The position numbers and the translations under genes were made by a program. The notes under the pieces are model-generated. The model saw only the letters and a list, made by a program, of their open reading frames with translations, had not been told where the DNA came from and did no database searches. Source: Microbacterium memoriense (GTDB lineage: Bacteria > Actinomycetota > Actinomycetes > Actinomycetales > Microbacteriaceae). From it: a stretch of DNA of 64,000 bases. Where the stretch lies: the NCBI RefSeq assembly GCF_025398275.1, contig NZ_JAODOR010000004.1:1-64000 (forward strand), given 5' to 3'. Below, piece after piece: positions 1 through 10,117 of the stretch (position 1 is the stretch's first letter; every line of letters starts with the position of its first letter).

Positions 1-46
1 GATGTCCTGCGAGATGACATGATGATGGTGGGGCCTGGGGCAGACC

Positions 47-2032
47 TCAGTTCTCACGCAGATCCACGGCAGCCAGCCAGGCCAGCACGCCGGAGAGTGA
101 GCTCCCGTCGTCGAGATCGTCCGCGGGCACGGATGCCGCCCAGGTCTCGGCCGCCGCGCGACCCTCGGGGCCGCTCAGCGCGGCGTACTGCGCAACCGAA
201 TCGCCGAGCGGGCCGTCGAACGCGGTGGCGCCACCGGCATCCGCCACGTTCACGGCGATCCGCTCCGGATCGCCCGCGAGATACGCGAGCGACACCGGCC
301 CGAGAGGCAGCAGTTGGATGCCGAGGATCGCCGACGGCTCCGCGCTGAACCAGGTCGCATAATCGCGCTTGTCGCTCCACGACAGCGACACGATCGACTG
401 CGCGTATCCGGCGGGCAGGTTGTCGGGTTCGAGCCACAGGCGCGTCGCCGCGTCCGCCTCCGCGGAGAGCAGCCATGTCGCGTCGTCCGCGAGCGTCGCG
501 TCGCCGGTGACCTCAGCCCACTGGGCCATACCATTCCAGGCCGCGACCGCTTCGGAGGAGGACTCCTGGTTGTTGCCGTCCGAGAACGGCGCAAGCCCGG
601 CGGCCCAGGAGTGACCGCGATACGGGTCGAACACGCGGAGGGGCGGTACCTCGCCGTCGGCGGTACCGGCCGCGATGTCGGCGACCAGCGCACCCATCAC
701 CGGGCTCAACTGTTCCGTCATATCGGGTCGATGTGACGCGAGCGCGGCCGCCGCAGTGAGGAAATAGCCGTAATGGAAATGGTGGTCGTTGCCGTCCTCG
801 GCGCCGAACGCGGCCGGCTTTCCCACCACGAGGTGGAGGCGGTCGTCATAGACGAAACAGCGCTCGGCCTGCGCCCTGCACGCCTGCGGATCGAGCCAAG
901 GCTCCAGTTGGTCCGTGAGCGTGTCGGCGGCGAGATCGGCGAGTTCGTCCTCGCCGAGCGATGCCGCCAGCGACAGCATCGCAGCCGTCCGGGCCAGGGA
1001 TTTCCCGCCGAAGTAGGTGTCAGCGGGAGCGGGAGAGACGGCGCGGATGTCGACGTCGAGCTGGTCGACGAGCGCCGCCCGTCGGGCGTCGTCGATCCCG
1101 TCGAGATCGTACCCGGATGCCGCCTCGATCGCCGGCACGGTCCATTCGAGAGCCTCGGCCACGCACGGTGTCGTGTCGCCATACGGCGTGGTGAAGGTGC
1201 CGAGCTCGTTGTCCGGTGCGCAGGCGTCGTGGCCCGCAAACGGAACGAGCACGGTGGCGCCCGCGCCGTCATACGCGAGACGGGTGCGAGCCGAATCGCC
1301 CTCGATGGAGTGTGCGACGGTGACCCCCGTGACGGGATCGCCGAGAGCCGTCGCCCACGCTGTCACCGATCCGCCGTCGGGCACGGCGTAGAGCTGGGCC
1401 CAGCCGCCGGCGGGCACCGTGATGGTGCTGCCTTCCGCCGACGAGTCGGGGGAGCGGATGCCGTACTCCTGACCGGCGACGGTCGCCGACCAGACACTTT
1501 CCGTCACGCTATCGAACGGTGCTCCCACCTCGAGAGTCGTCTCACGGGCCGCCCGCACCGCGACGGCCGCCGCCCCCTCGGCGATCGTGACATCGGCGAG
1601 GGGGCCGCCGGCATCCGCATACTGCAGCGTCACCGACACGGGGTCGTACGCGGTGACCGAGAACTGCGTCGCGCCGAGGCCGACGGGCAATCCACCGGTC
1701 AGGGGCGCCGCGATCGTCGTCGCCGTCGTCGCGACCGGCGGCAGCTGCAAGGTGAATCCGTCGGCGCGCGGCCCGAACGCGAGCGGATACGGGTACACCG
1801 GCTGCGGATCGGCCGAGAAGACGAGGCTCGAGAACCAGCGGCTCGTCGGTGGCGCGAGCCCGTCTGCGAGTCGCCCCACCGGCGCCGTGGAGATCTGCTC
1901 GATCGGCAGCTCACGCACGCCCGCACTCTCCGGGCGACTCGTCGCCACGGGAGCCGGCGTGGCGGGCGCGCACGCCGTCGCGACCAGAAGCGTCAACACG
2001 AGGCCGACCGCGACCGCTCCGGCGCGCCTCAT
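47..2032 (-). CDS. GH81 family endo-beta-1,3-glucanase, exported
   Basis: 661 aa. The N-terminus is a signal sequence with a lipoprotein-like Cys (LLVATAC, residues ~15-21), followed by a Pro/Ala linker. The GH81 hallmarks are RWFSSLVF near residue 55, EDGNDHHFHYGYF in the middle, and DGNNQESSSEA, which carries the proposed catalytic Glu of the family. GH81 enzymes cut internal beta-1,3-glucosidic bonds (laminarin, curdlan, callose). The ATG at 2032 overlaps the stop of the upstream HlyD-like gene by 4 bp (ATGA), so it is the last gene of a three-gene operon that begins with a polysaccharide synthase. In that setting it may trim or release nascent glucan, as BcsZ does for cellulose. A purely catabolic role is the alternative. 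Family call is confident; the biosynthetic role is inferred. Confidence 0.9.
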   Translation of the reverse strand: MRRAGAVAVGLVLTLLVATACAPATPAPVATSRPESAGVRELPIEQISTAPVGRLADGLAPPTSRWFSSLVFSADPQPVYPYPLAFGPRADGFTLQLPPVATTATTIAAPLTGGLPVGLGATQFSVTAYDPVSVTLQYADAGGPLADVTIAEGAAAVAVRAARETTLEVGAPFDSVTESVWSATVAGQEYGIRSPDSSAEGSTITVPAGGWAQLYAVPDGGSVTAWATALGDPVTGVTVAHSIEGDSARTRLAYDGAGATVLVPFAGHDACAPDNELGTFTTPYGDTTPCVAEALEWTVPAIEAASGYDLDGIDDARRAALVDQLDVDIRAVSPAPADTYFGGKSLARTAAMLSLAASLGEDELADLAADTLTDQLEPWLDPQACRAQAERCFVYDDRLHLVVGKPAAFGAEDGNDHHFHYGYFLTAAAALASHRPDMTEQLSPVMGALVADIAAGTADGEVPPLRVFDPYRGHSWAAGLAPFSDGNNQESSSEAVAAWNGMAQWAEVTGDATLADDATWLLSAEADAATRLWLEPDNLPAGYAQSIVSLSWSDKRDYATWFSAEPSAILGIQLLPLGPVSLAYLAGDPERIAVNVADAGGATAFDGPLGDSVAQYAALSGPEGRAAAETWAASVPADDLDDGSSLSGVLAWLAAVDLREN

Positions 2033-2760
2033 AGGCCGATCTTCCGGAGGAAGTCGCCCACCGCGTCGGTGACGCCGGCCAATGGGCCGTCGTCGCGGAG
2101 GTGCACCGTGGCCACGACCGGAGTGCCGGCCTGATACAGCCCTCCGAAGTCTTCGCCGGCCAGGCTCGAGCTGGTCACGGTGATCCTCGACGTCGCGCGA
2201 CCGGCGACTGTGTCGACGTCGATCCCGTCGACCACTCCGGCGACCGTGCTGTCGTTCGGCAGCCGCAGTTCTACGGCCGAGCCGTCGGCGATCCGCCCGT
2301 AATCCCGGGCGGTCAGGGTGAACTCGGCTGAGACAGCGAGGGTGCCGGCCTGATCGATGCGCGCGATGACCTGGCCACCCTGCACGAAGTCGCCGACCGG
2401 GGCGCTGACCTCCGAGATCGTTCCGTCCACCGTCGACACGATGGTGTACGTACCGTCCGCGGCGACGGGGAAAGCGAAGTCCTCCGCCGTGACGGCTTCC
2501 GTCGCGAGGTCGCGCGCGAGCGTCGGGCTGCGGACGGAGAAGAGCTCTGCGCCCACGGTCACGTCGTCTCCGACCCCGACGAGGCTCTCCGTCACCGTGC
2601 CGGCATACGTCGTGCCGACGTCGAACTCCTGTGTGGTCATGGCCGCGCTCGTGCTCTCGGCGCGGGTCTGGCGCTGCGCGAAGACCACGGTGCACGCGGC
2701 GACGATCGCGACGACGAGGAGCAACCCTCCGGTGAGGCGCAACCGTGCCCCCCAGGTCAT
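2029..2760 (-). CDS. HlyD/membrane-fusion-like protein with biotinyl-lipoyl-like domain
   Basis: 243 aa. One hydrophobic segment (residues ~9-28) anchors the protein; it contains VAAC, so a lipoprotein cannot be excluded. The rest looks extracytoplasmic, with two lipoyl-hammerhead half-motifs: GTVTESLVGVGDDVTVG around residue 53 and GTISEVSAPVGDFVQGGQ around residue 113. These are typical of periplasmic adaptor (HlyD/RND-MFP) proteins. Its start overlaps the stop of the glycosyltransferase by 4 bp and its stop overlaps the start of the GH81 gene, so all three should be translationally coupled. Likely role: an accessory subunit of polysaccharide synthesis or export next to the synthase. It is short for a full adaptor and lacks a long coiled-coil hairpin. 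Confidence 0.7.
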   Translation of the reverse strand: MTWGARLRLTGGLLLVVAIVAACTVVFAQRQTRAESTSAAMTTQEFDVGTTYAGTVTESLVGVGDDVTVGAELFSVRSPTLARDLATEAVTAEDFAFPVAADGTYTIVSTVDGTISEVSAPVGDFVQGGQVIARIDQAGTLAVSAEFTLTARDYGRIADGSAVELRLPNDSTVAGVVDGIDVDTVAGRATSRITVTSSSLAGEDFGGLYQAGTPVVATVHLRDDGPLAGVTDAVGDFLRKIGL

Positions 2761-4448
2761 TTCGTCACCCCCTGCGCGAGGAGCACCGGTTCAGGATGCC
2801 GAGGGAGTGGGCGGGCGACGATCGTCACGGGGTTCGTCATGGGTTCTGTCTCCTGCGCGGGAAGGGTGCGTCGGTCGGGATAGCGGGTGAGGTGCTGTTC
2901 GCGGAACGCCGTGACGACGAAGGCGCCCATGATGACGGTGTTGGTCAGGTTCCAGGCGGTCGCCAACGTCAGGGTGCCGTTGTGGACATCCCGGTAGATC
3001 GCGACGACGGAGGTCAGGGCGAGGAAGACGAAGAAGAGCACCTGCGGCACGATGAATTCGAACGGCGAGCGCCGGCTGGCTGCGCCGGTCACGTGCCATC
3101 CGGTGTCTTTGCCGGTCAGGACATTCCAGAGCGCCTTCGCGTAGATCGGGAACGACACGGTCGCCAGCGTCAGGGTCTCCCAGCGGAAGGAGCCGACGAC
3201 GAACCACGCGAGCACGATCTGCATCAGGTAGAAGCCGCAGTAGAACAGCGCCCACGTCCACACCGTCACGCCGAGGTTCATCGGTCGCAGGTCGAAGTAG
3301 ATCTCCAACGGCGGCACGAGCAGCAGCAACAGCGGGCAGATCCCGGTGAGGTAGAACGTCGCCGTCACGAAGTACTGGATGCGCTGATCGCCGGTGAGCT
3401 TTCGGCGTGGGCTGAACGGATTGTGCGTTAGCAGAATCTCGAAGCCACCGGTAGCCCACCGCAACTGCTGCTTGCTGTACGCCTCGATCGTCTCGGGCGC
3501 GTCGCCGACCGCGAGGATGTCGGCGATGTACACCGACGTCCACCCGCGCTCGTGCAGGGTGAGGGCGGTCCAGACGTCTTCGGATTTCGAATCGGTGTGG
3601 ATGCCGCCGATCTCATCGATCGCGGACCGTCGGAAGACGACGTTCGTTCCGACGCAGAAGGCGGCGTTGAACCGATTGCGGCCGCGCTGGACGAATCGGT
3701 AGAAGACCGACTGCATGTAGGCGGCGCCCCGGGAGATGACGGTGTGGAGGTTGCCGTAGGCCTGGGGTGTCTGGACGAAGGCGACGTTCTCCTCCACGAA
3801 GAACGGGATCGTCTCGATGAGGAAGTCCGGATCCGGGACGAAGTCCGCATCGAACACCGCGAAGAACTCACCCTTCGCGATCGACAGTGCGTGATTGATG
3901 TTGCCGGCCTTGGCACCGTTGCCGCTCAGCCTGCGGACGTACCAGGCGCCGAGCCGCGCCGCGATCTCCTTCACGTCGTCCGAGCGACCGTCATCGAGCA
4001 CCCAGGTGCGGTGCGCGCCGCGCAGGGCGACGGCGGCCGTCACGGTGCGCTCGACGGTGGCGATATCTTCGCCGTACACGGTCACGAACACGTCGACGAG
4101 CAGCGTGCGCCCGGCGAGCATCATCTCGTCGCCCCGCGACGGCGTCGACGGGAGCAGCGTGCGTTTGGCCTCGTGGTACGCGAAGCCGCGCGGCTCATAA
4201 CCGGAGGCCAGGATCGTCCACATCGACAGCAGCGCCTGCCCCACGAGGATCGTCTCGGCGACGAGGACCATGCTGTACGGCAGGAGATCACCGCGCGCGT
4301 CGGGGTTGAGGAGGAACAGCATGTAGGCGACGACACCGATCGTCGCGATCACCGACACCAGGATGAAGAGCGCCGAGGTTTCGCTGGCGCGGATGGTGTT
4401 GCCGCGTCCGTCCACCCGCGTGAGATTGCTGTGCAGCGTACTGGTCAT
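2757..4448 (-). CDS. Processive family-2 glycosyltransferase (beta-glucan/cellulose-synthase-like)
   Basis: 563 aa integral membrane glycosyltransferase. Two N-terminal TM segments are followed by a cytosolic GT-A domain with the processive signature: DDGRSDD, FDADFVPD, SEDVW as catalytic-base region, and QQLRW (the QxxRW acceptor/product-binding motif). Several C-terminal TM helices follow. No PilZ domain is visible, unlike BcsA. Members make cellulose, curdlan, hyaluronan or similar polymers from UDP-sugars while secreting them. The operon partner is a beta-1,3-glucanase (GH81), which favours a curdlan-type beta-1,3-glucan product; Cellulomonas, another actinobacterium, is known to make curdlan. 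First gene of the operon. The ATG at 4448 is chosen because the N-terminal hydrophobic segment follows it directly. Confidence 0.85.
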   Translation of the reverse strand: MTSTLHSNLTRVDGRGNTIRASETSALFILVSVIATIGVVAYMLFLLNPDARGDLLPYSMVLVAETILVGQALLSMWTILASGYEPRGFAYHEAKRTLLPSTPSRGDEMMLAGRTLLVDVFVTVYGEDIATVERTVTAAVALRGAHRTWVLDDGRSDDVKEIAARLGAWYVRRLSGNGAKAGNINHALSIAKGEFFAVFDADFVPDPDFLIETIPFFVEENVAFVQTPQAYGNLHTVISRGAAYMQSVFYRFVQRGRNRFNAAFCVGTNVVFRRSAIDEIGGIHTDSKSEDVWTALTLHERGWTSVYIADILAVGDAPETIEAYSKQQLRWATGGFEILLTHNPFSPRRKLTGDQRIQYFVTATFYLTGICPLLLLLVPPLEIYFDLRPMNLGVTVWTWALFYCGFYLMQIVLAWFVVGSFRWETLTLATVSFPIYAKALWNVLTGKDTGWHVTGAASRRSPFEFIVPQVLFFVFLALTSVVAIYRDVHNGTLTLATAWNLTNTVIMGAFVVTAFREQHLTRYPDRRTLPAQETEPMTNPVTIVARPLPRHPEPVLLAQGVTK

Positions 4449-4582
4449 GTTGCGTCCCCCCGGAAGCATCGATGAACTGTCGGCGGCTGCGCTGGCGCTA
4501 TCTCCATGGTGCGGCCGCGCCGATTCGACAACGTTCCGCGGGTGTGAACGTCGCGTGACGATTGGCTGGACGGGTGTCCCGG

Positions 4583-4588
4583 TAGGGT
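4583..4588 (+). promoter_or_regulatory. -10 element of rsmA in a divergent intergenic region
   Basis: TAGGGT lies 7 nt before the rsmA ATG, fitting a leaderless transcript. The 147-bp gap (4449-4595) between the divergent glucan operon and rsmA shows no other feature I can support; I see no clear promoter for the minus-strand operon. Confidence 0.5.
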
Positions 4589-4595
4589 GAAGCCC

Positions 4596-5441
4596 ATGCC
4601 CGTGACCCTCCTCGGTGCGTCGGAGATCCGCGCGCTGGCCGCCGAACTCGATGTCACACCGACGAAGAAGCTCGGTCAGAACTTCGTCGTCGACGCCAAC
4701 ACCGTCCGCAAGATCGTGCACGTCGCGCAGGTGGTGGCATCCGATCGCGTCGTCGAAGTGGGGCCGGGTCTCGGGTCGCTCACGCTCGCGATCCTCGAGA
4801 CCGACGCCCGCGTCACGGCCGTCGAGATCGACCATCGACTCGCCGAACGCTTGCCGGCGACCGCGCTCGCGCACGGCGTCCCGGCCGAAGCCCTGACGGT
4901 CGTCGATGCCGACGCACTGCGGATCACCGAGCTCCCGGGCGACCCGAATGTCCTCGTCGCCAACCTGCCGTACAACGTCAGCGTCCCGGTCCTCCTGCAC
5001 TTCCTGGAACACTTCCCGCGCATCGAACGCGGCGTCGTCATGGTGCAGGCGGAAGTCGGCGAACGCCTCGCTGCCCCGCCCGGATCGAAGGTCTACGGTG
5101 CGCCGAGTGTCAAGGCTGCCTGGTACGGCCCGTGGCGCCTGGCCGGCACCGTTTCCCGCCAGGTGTTCTGGCCGGTCCCGGGCGTCGACAGCGTGCTGGT
5201 CGGATTCCGGCGTGATCCCGAGCCGCGCGGCACGGAAGAGGAGCGCGTCCGCACTTTCCAGATCGTGGATGCCGCCTTCCAACAGCGTCGCAAGATGCTC
5301 CGCCAGGCACTTTCGTCCGTTCTCGGCGGCTCGGCTGCCACCGCATCGGAGATCATGATCGCCGCCGGAGTGGACCCCACGGCGCGGGGCGAGCAGCTCA
5401 CGATCGAGCAGTTCGTCGCGATCGCCCGCGCCGCCGGCTGA
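4596..5441 (+). CDS. rsmA: 16S rRNA (adenine1518-N6/adenine1519-N6)-dimethyltransferase
   Basis: 281 aa, normal length for RsmA/KsgA. It dimethylates two adjacent adenines in the helix 45 loop of 16S rRNA during small-subunit maturation, using SAM. Visible motifs are KKLGQNFVVDANTVRKI at the N-terminus, the SAM-binding VVEVGPGLGSLT, and the catalytic NLPYNVSVPV (NLPY). The ATG at 4596 is preferred over an in-frame GTG at 4587 because it sits 7 nt after a TAGGGT -10 box. In actinobacteria rsmA is usually followed closely by ispE; here a phosphoesterase, a Stealth gene and a reductase lie between them. Confidence 0.95.
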   Translation: MPVTLLGASEIRALAAELDVTPTKKLGQNFVVDANTVRKIVHVAQVVASDRVVEVGPGLGSLTLAILETDARVTAVEIDHRLAERLPATALAHGVPAEALTVVDADALRITELPGDPNVLVANLPYNVSVPVLLHFLEHFPRIERGVVMVQAEVGERLAAPPGSKVYGAPSVKAAWYGPWRLAGTVSRQVFWPVPGVDSVLVGFRRDPEPRGTEEERVRTFQIVDAAFQQRRKMLRQALSSVLGGSAATASEIMIAAGVDPTARGEQLTIEQFVAIARAAG

Positions 5442-5489
5442 CTTCCGACGCGAAACCGACACCGACACGTCGCGTCACGTTCACTCGGC

Positions 5490-5512
5490 GTTACGAAACA
5501 TGTCTGTAACAT
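5490..5512 (+). promoter_or_regulatory. GTTAC/GAAAC/GTAAC boxes overlapping a -10 element
   Basis: GTTAC (5490-5494), GAAAC (5495-5499), six bases, then GTAAC (5506-5510). The last box overlaps TAACAT (5507-5512), a plausible -10. The outer GTTAC/GTAAC pair forms an inverted repeat. GNNAC boxes six bases apart resemble half of an actinobacterial GlnR site, but the full four-box array is absent. A repressor operator for the following gene is the simplest reading. Confidence 0.4.
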
Positions 5513-5518
5513 ATGGCT

Positions 5519-6442
5519 ATGCGTATGGCCGAGCACCCGGCTCCCGAACGGGTCCTGCTCCACCTCAGTGACACCCATCTGCGTGCGGGAGACTCACGCA
5601 TCTGGGATGCCGTCTCCGGCGCCGAGCACCTCGCGCGGGCGCTCCGTGTCATCGAATCATCCGGTGTCGCGCCCGATGCGATCGTCGTGACGGGTGATCT
5701 CGTCGACCTCGGTGAGCACGCCGCCTACGCCGAGCTTCGCGCGATGGTCGAGCCGTTTGCGGCCCGCTTGGATGCGCCTGTCGTCTGGGTCATGGGCAAC
5801 CACGATGATCGTGCCGCGTTCCGCGCGGAACTCTGGGACGATCACTCGGCCGACCTCCGGCCGATCGACCGTGTCGACGAGGTCGACGGCCTCCGCATCG
5901 TCACGTTGGATACGTCCGTTCCGGGCCATCACCACGGCGAACTGTCGGAGGATCAGCTCGCCTGGCTCGCCGGCGTCCTGGCGACACCGGCCCCTCTCGG
6001 CACGATCCTCGCGATGCACCATCCGCCCGTGCCGAGTGTGCTGGCCCTCGCCGCCACGGTCGAGCTGCGCGATCAGCGTGGCCTGGCGGCAGTCCTCCGC
6101 GGCACCGATGTGCGCGCGATCATCGCCGGCCACCTGCACTATTCGACCTTCGCGACGTTCGCCGGCATTCCCGTGTCGGTCGCGTCATCGACGTGCTACG
6201 CGCAGGACCTGACGGTTCCGGTCGGTGGCACGCGGCCGCAGGACGGTGCGCAGTCCTACAACCTCGTGCACATCTTCGATGAGACCGTCGTGCATTCGGT
6301 CGTGCCGGTCGATGCCCCGCGCGTCATGGAATACACCGATCCCGCGGCTGCCCGCCAGCGCCTTGCCGACGCCGGCATCGCCGGTGTCAGCGTTCAGCGG
6401 CCGTCGGCGCCGCCGACGCGTCCTCTGCAGATCGTGCGCTGA
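5519..6442 (+). CDS. Metallophosphoesterase (CpdA-like cyclic-nucleotide phosphodiesterase family)
   Basis: 307 aa from the ATG at 5519. Calcineurin-like metal ligands appear in order: [19 protein letters not shown] and AGHLHY, giving the DxH-GDxxD-GNHD/E-GHxH signature of a two-metal centre. Closest family by layout is the class III cAMP phosphodiesterase CpdA/Rv0805 group; actual substrate unknown. Three ATGs (5513, 5519, 5525) are in frame. I prefer 5519 because it lies 6 nt after TAACAT, matching the leaderless spacing seen at other genes in the window, and no Shine-Dalgarno is present. The last 56 bp overlap the end of the opposite-strand Stealth gene. Confidence 0.85.
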   Translation: MRMAEHPAPERVLLHLSDTHLRAGDSRIWDAVSGAEHLARALRVIESSGVAPDAIVVTGDLVDLGEHAAYAELRAMVEPFAARLDAPVVWVMGNHDDRAAFRAELWDDHSADLRPIDRVDEVDGLRIVTLDTSVPGHHHGELSEDQLAWLAGVLATPAPLGTILAMHHPPVPSVLALAATVELRDQRGLAAVLRGTDVRAIIAGHLHYSTFATFAGIPVSVASSTCYAQDLTVPVGGTRPQDGAQSYNLVHIFDETVVHSVVPVDAPRVMEYTDPAAARQRLADAGIAGVSVQRPSAPPTRPLQIVR

Positions 6443-7979
6443 TCGCATCCGCTTCCCAGGGAGCCGCCACCGGGAACATCCGCTCGAGCGTGTCGCGGAG
6501 GAGGGTCACTCGAAGCTCTTCGGGAACCTCGGTCTCCCCGCCGTCGTTGAGGCAGAACATGTCGGCATCGCGGCGACGTTCGAGCCGCTGCATCGCCCGA
6601 AGCGACGAGGCCAGCGTCGTCTGCACGTAGCGCACGCGCGGTTCGACAGTGGAGACGGCGCGTCCGGTCATGAGCGCGTAGTAGTGGTACAGGCTGTTGG
6701 TCACCGAGATGTCGGTCGCCGACCGGAACCGTGACGCCGCGGTGCGCGCGAAGTCATCCGCGAACTCGCGCTCGAGCTCGGCGGCGACGCTGCGGCGCAG
6801 GGGAGCCGCGCAGTGTTCCAGATCGCGGAGGATCGTCCGGCCGAACCGTTCGTGCAGCAGTTCCCGGTTCACGCGCAGGGCATTGTCGTGGCCGGAACGC
6901 TCGACCCGGGTCGGCCCGGAACCGATGCGGACGGCACACTCGACGAACTTCGACAGACCGCCGGCCGTGAAGAACATCTCCGGTGAGACGGCGCGTCCGA
7001 AGAACATGTCGTCGTTCGAGTACAGGAAGTGCTCCGCGAGGCCGTCGATCCGGTGCAGCTGCGCCTCGACGGCGTGCGAGTTGTGGGTCGGCAGGACCCC
7101 CGGGTCGGCGAAGAACTCTTCACTGCGGACGATCGTGACCTGCGGATGCTCGGCAAGCCACGCCGGCCGTGGTGAATCGGTCGCGATGAAGATCCGTCGC
7201 ACCCACGGCGCGTGCATGTGCACCGATCGCAACGCGTAGCGCAGCTCATCGACGTGTCGGTAGCGGGCCGGTCCGTCGTCGCCGTCACCGACCACATACT
7301 CTTCGAGTTGCGCGGCGCGCTGGCGTTGGAACGCGCTGGACGATCCGTCGACCCATGAGAAGACCATGTCGATCTCGGCCGTGACTTCGCCCGGCTGCGG
7401 ATCGAACATGCCCGAGATCGTGCGCCAGGTACGTCCGTAGCGCTCCACCGTCGCCGGCACGAGGTCGGCAGCCACGAACACGCGACGTGTCAACGCGGTC
7501 GGACGCGGGGCGTGCACCGTGCCGTCCTCGGTGCGCCAGGCTTCCACCCGGACGGACTGGGCCAGGCCGTACTGGAGTGCACCATTGGATGTCACGCGAG
7601 GCCGGAAGACGCGCAACGACCAGGGGGTCCGTGCATCGAAGGCCGGAAGGTCCGCCGCAAGGCGTGCCTGGCCGCCGCGCGGCTTGGCATACAGCGGTTC
7701 GTCCGACGCGAGGTCCGCCAGGGCGCGGTGCGCGGCTTCGGACTCTCCGGCATCCACCACGATGACCGGCGTCCGCCGGTCATGTCGCACGAGCAGCGGA
7801 TCGATCCCTGCGGACGTCAGCGCGTCCGCGATCAACAGGAGGTCGGCGGTGTGGGCCGCCTCCGGCGTCACGTCGTCGTGGATGATGTGCAGCACACCGT
7901 CCACCCAGCGCAGATCATCGCGCGTCAGCAAAGCCGACCAAGGGTGGGGGTGCGCGGGAAGCGCCTTCAGTGGCGGCAT
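6387..7979 (-). CDS. Stealth-family sugar-phosphate transferase
   Basis: 530 aa. The central and C-terminal parts carry the Stealth conserved regions: [13 protein letters not shown] (CR1), then [23 protein letters not shown] and [12 protein letters not shown] (CR2), with CR3/CR4-like His-rich stretches further on ([12 protein letters not shown]). Stealth proteins are D-hexose-1-phosphoryl transferases making phosphodiester-linked capsule or wall polysaccharides; human GNPTAB is a relative. The N-terminal ~190 residues are less conserved, as in actinobacterial members. The start at 7979 has an AAGAAGGA-type ribosome site upstream. No other capsule genes adjoin it, so it acts alone or with distant loci. 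Its 3' end overlaps the convergent phosphoesterase by 56 bp. Confidence 0.88.
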   Translation of the reverse strand: MPPLKALPAHPHPWSALLTRDDLRWVDGVLHIIHDDVTPEAAHTADLLLIADALTSAGIDPLLVRHDRRTPVIVVDAGESEAAHRALADLASDEPLYAKPRGGQARLAADLPAFDARTPWSLRVFRPRVTSNGALQYGLAQSVRVEAWRTEDGTVHAPRPTALTRRVFVAADLVPATVERYGRTWRTISGMFDPQPGEVTAEIDMVFSWVDGSSSAFQRQRAAQLEEYVVGDGDDGPARYRHVDELRYALRSVHMHAPWVRRIFIATDSPRPAWLAEHPQVTIVRSEEFFADPGVLPTHNSHAVEAQLHRIDGLAEHFLYSNDDMFFGRAVSPEMFFTAGGLSKFVECAVRIGSGPTRVERSGHDNALRVNRELLHERFGRTILRDLEHCAAPLRRSVAAELEREFADDFARTAASRFRSATDISVTNSLYHYYALMTGRAVSTVEPRVRYVQTTLASSLRAMQRLERRRDADMFCLNDGGETEVPEELRVTLLRDTLERMFPVAAPWEADAISARSAEDASAAPTAAER

Positions 7980-8084
7980 GCGTCCTTCTTTCCGAACCGT
8001 AGTTCTTGCAACGATAAGCGCGATTCGTTTCTCCGACGTTTCGCCGGTACCCCAGGTGCCGCCGGTGCTCGCTAGCCTGAGGGA

Positions 8085-9154
<1,070 letters not shown>

Positions 9155-9158
<4 letters not shown>

Positions 9159-10081
9159 CCTTGAGTCGCGTGCAGACCCGGCGGGTACACGTGCGCGCCC
9201 CCGGGAAGATCAATGTGTTCTTCGCCGTGGGGGACGTGCAGCCCGACGGCTATCACGAGGTCGCGTCGGTGTACCAGGCCGTCGCGCTCTTCGAGGACGT
9301 GTGGGCGCAGGTCGGCGAGGGCTACACCGTCGAGGTGACCGGCACGGTCGACGTCTCGGGCGTGCCGTTGGATGACCGGAACCTCGCCGTGCGTGCCGCT
9401 CGACTGGTCGCGCGTGCCGCCGGATGGGAGGGCGGCATCCATCTCGAGATCCACAAGGGCGTGCCGGTCGCCGGTGGCATGGGTGGGGGGTCGGCGGATG
9501 CCGCCGCGACCCTCGTCGCCGTCAACGAGCTGCTCGGCGGAGAACTCAGCGCCGCCGAGTTGCACGCGTTGGGCGCCGAGCTCGGCGCCGACGTGCCTTT
9601 CGCTCTGCGCGGCGGGACGGCGGTGGGCACCGGTCGCGGCGACGAGCTTGCGCCTGCCCTCGTCCGCGGGCGCTTCGAGTGGGTGCTCGTCACGCGCACC
9701 GACGGATTGTCGACGCCCGGGGTCTACGCCGAGCTGGACCGACTGCGTGCGACGCCCGACATCAGGCCGCACATCGCGGTGCCGACCGTCGATCCGCGTG
9801 TGCTTGCTGCGCTCCGTGCGGGGGATGCGGTCGCCCTCTCGGTCGCCATCGCGAACGACCTGCAACCGGCCGCGTGCAGTCTCCTTCCCGCACTGAACGA
9901 CGTCATCGCGCGCGGCGTCGAAGCGGGCGCCCTCGCGGGCTTCGTGTCGGGCTCGGGCCCGACGATCGCTTTCCTCGCCGCTCCCGGCGGTGCCGATGCC
10001 CTCGCCCGGGCACTCAGCAGCGCCGGCCATCGCGTCGTCGCGACGCACGGCCCGGTCGCGGGCGCGCGCGTCCTCACCTGA
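9155..10081 (+). CDS. ispE: 4-diphosphocytidyl-2-C-methyl-D-erythritol kinase
   Basis: 308 aa GHMP kinase that phosphorylates CDP-methylerythritol in the MEP isoprenoid pathway. Visible features are the N-terminal VRAPGKINVFFAVG substrate motif, the ATP-binding PVAGGMGGGSADAAATL, and the C-terminal GFVSGSGPTIAFL. GTG start at 9155 overlaps the reductase stop by 4 bp. A short AGAL-like loop after the glycine motif is normal for actinobacterial IspE. Length is standard. Confidence 0.95.
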
Positions 10082-10117
10082 CTCTTGATCCCCCCGCCAC
10101 TTTCGATGGGAGAACCC

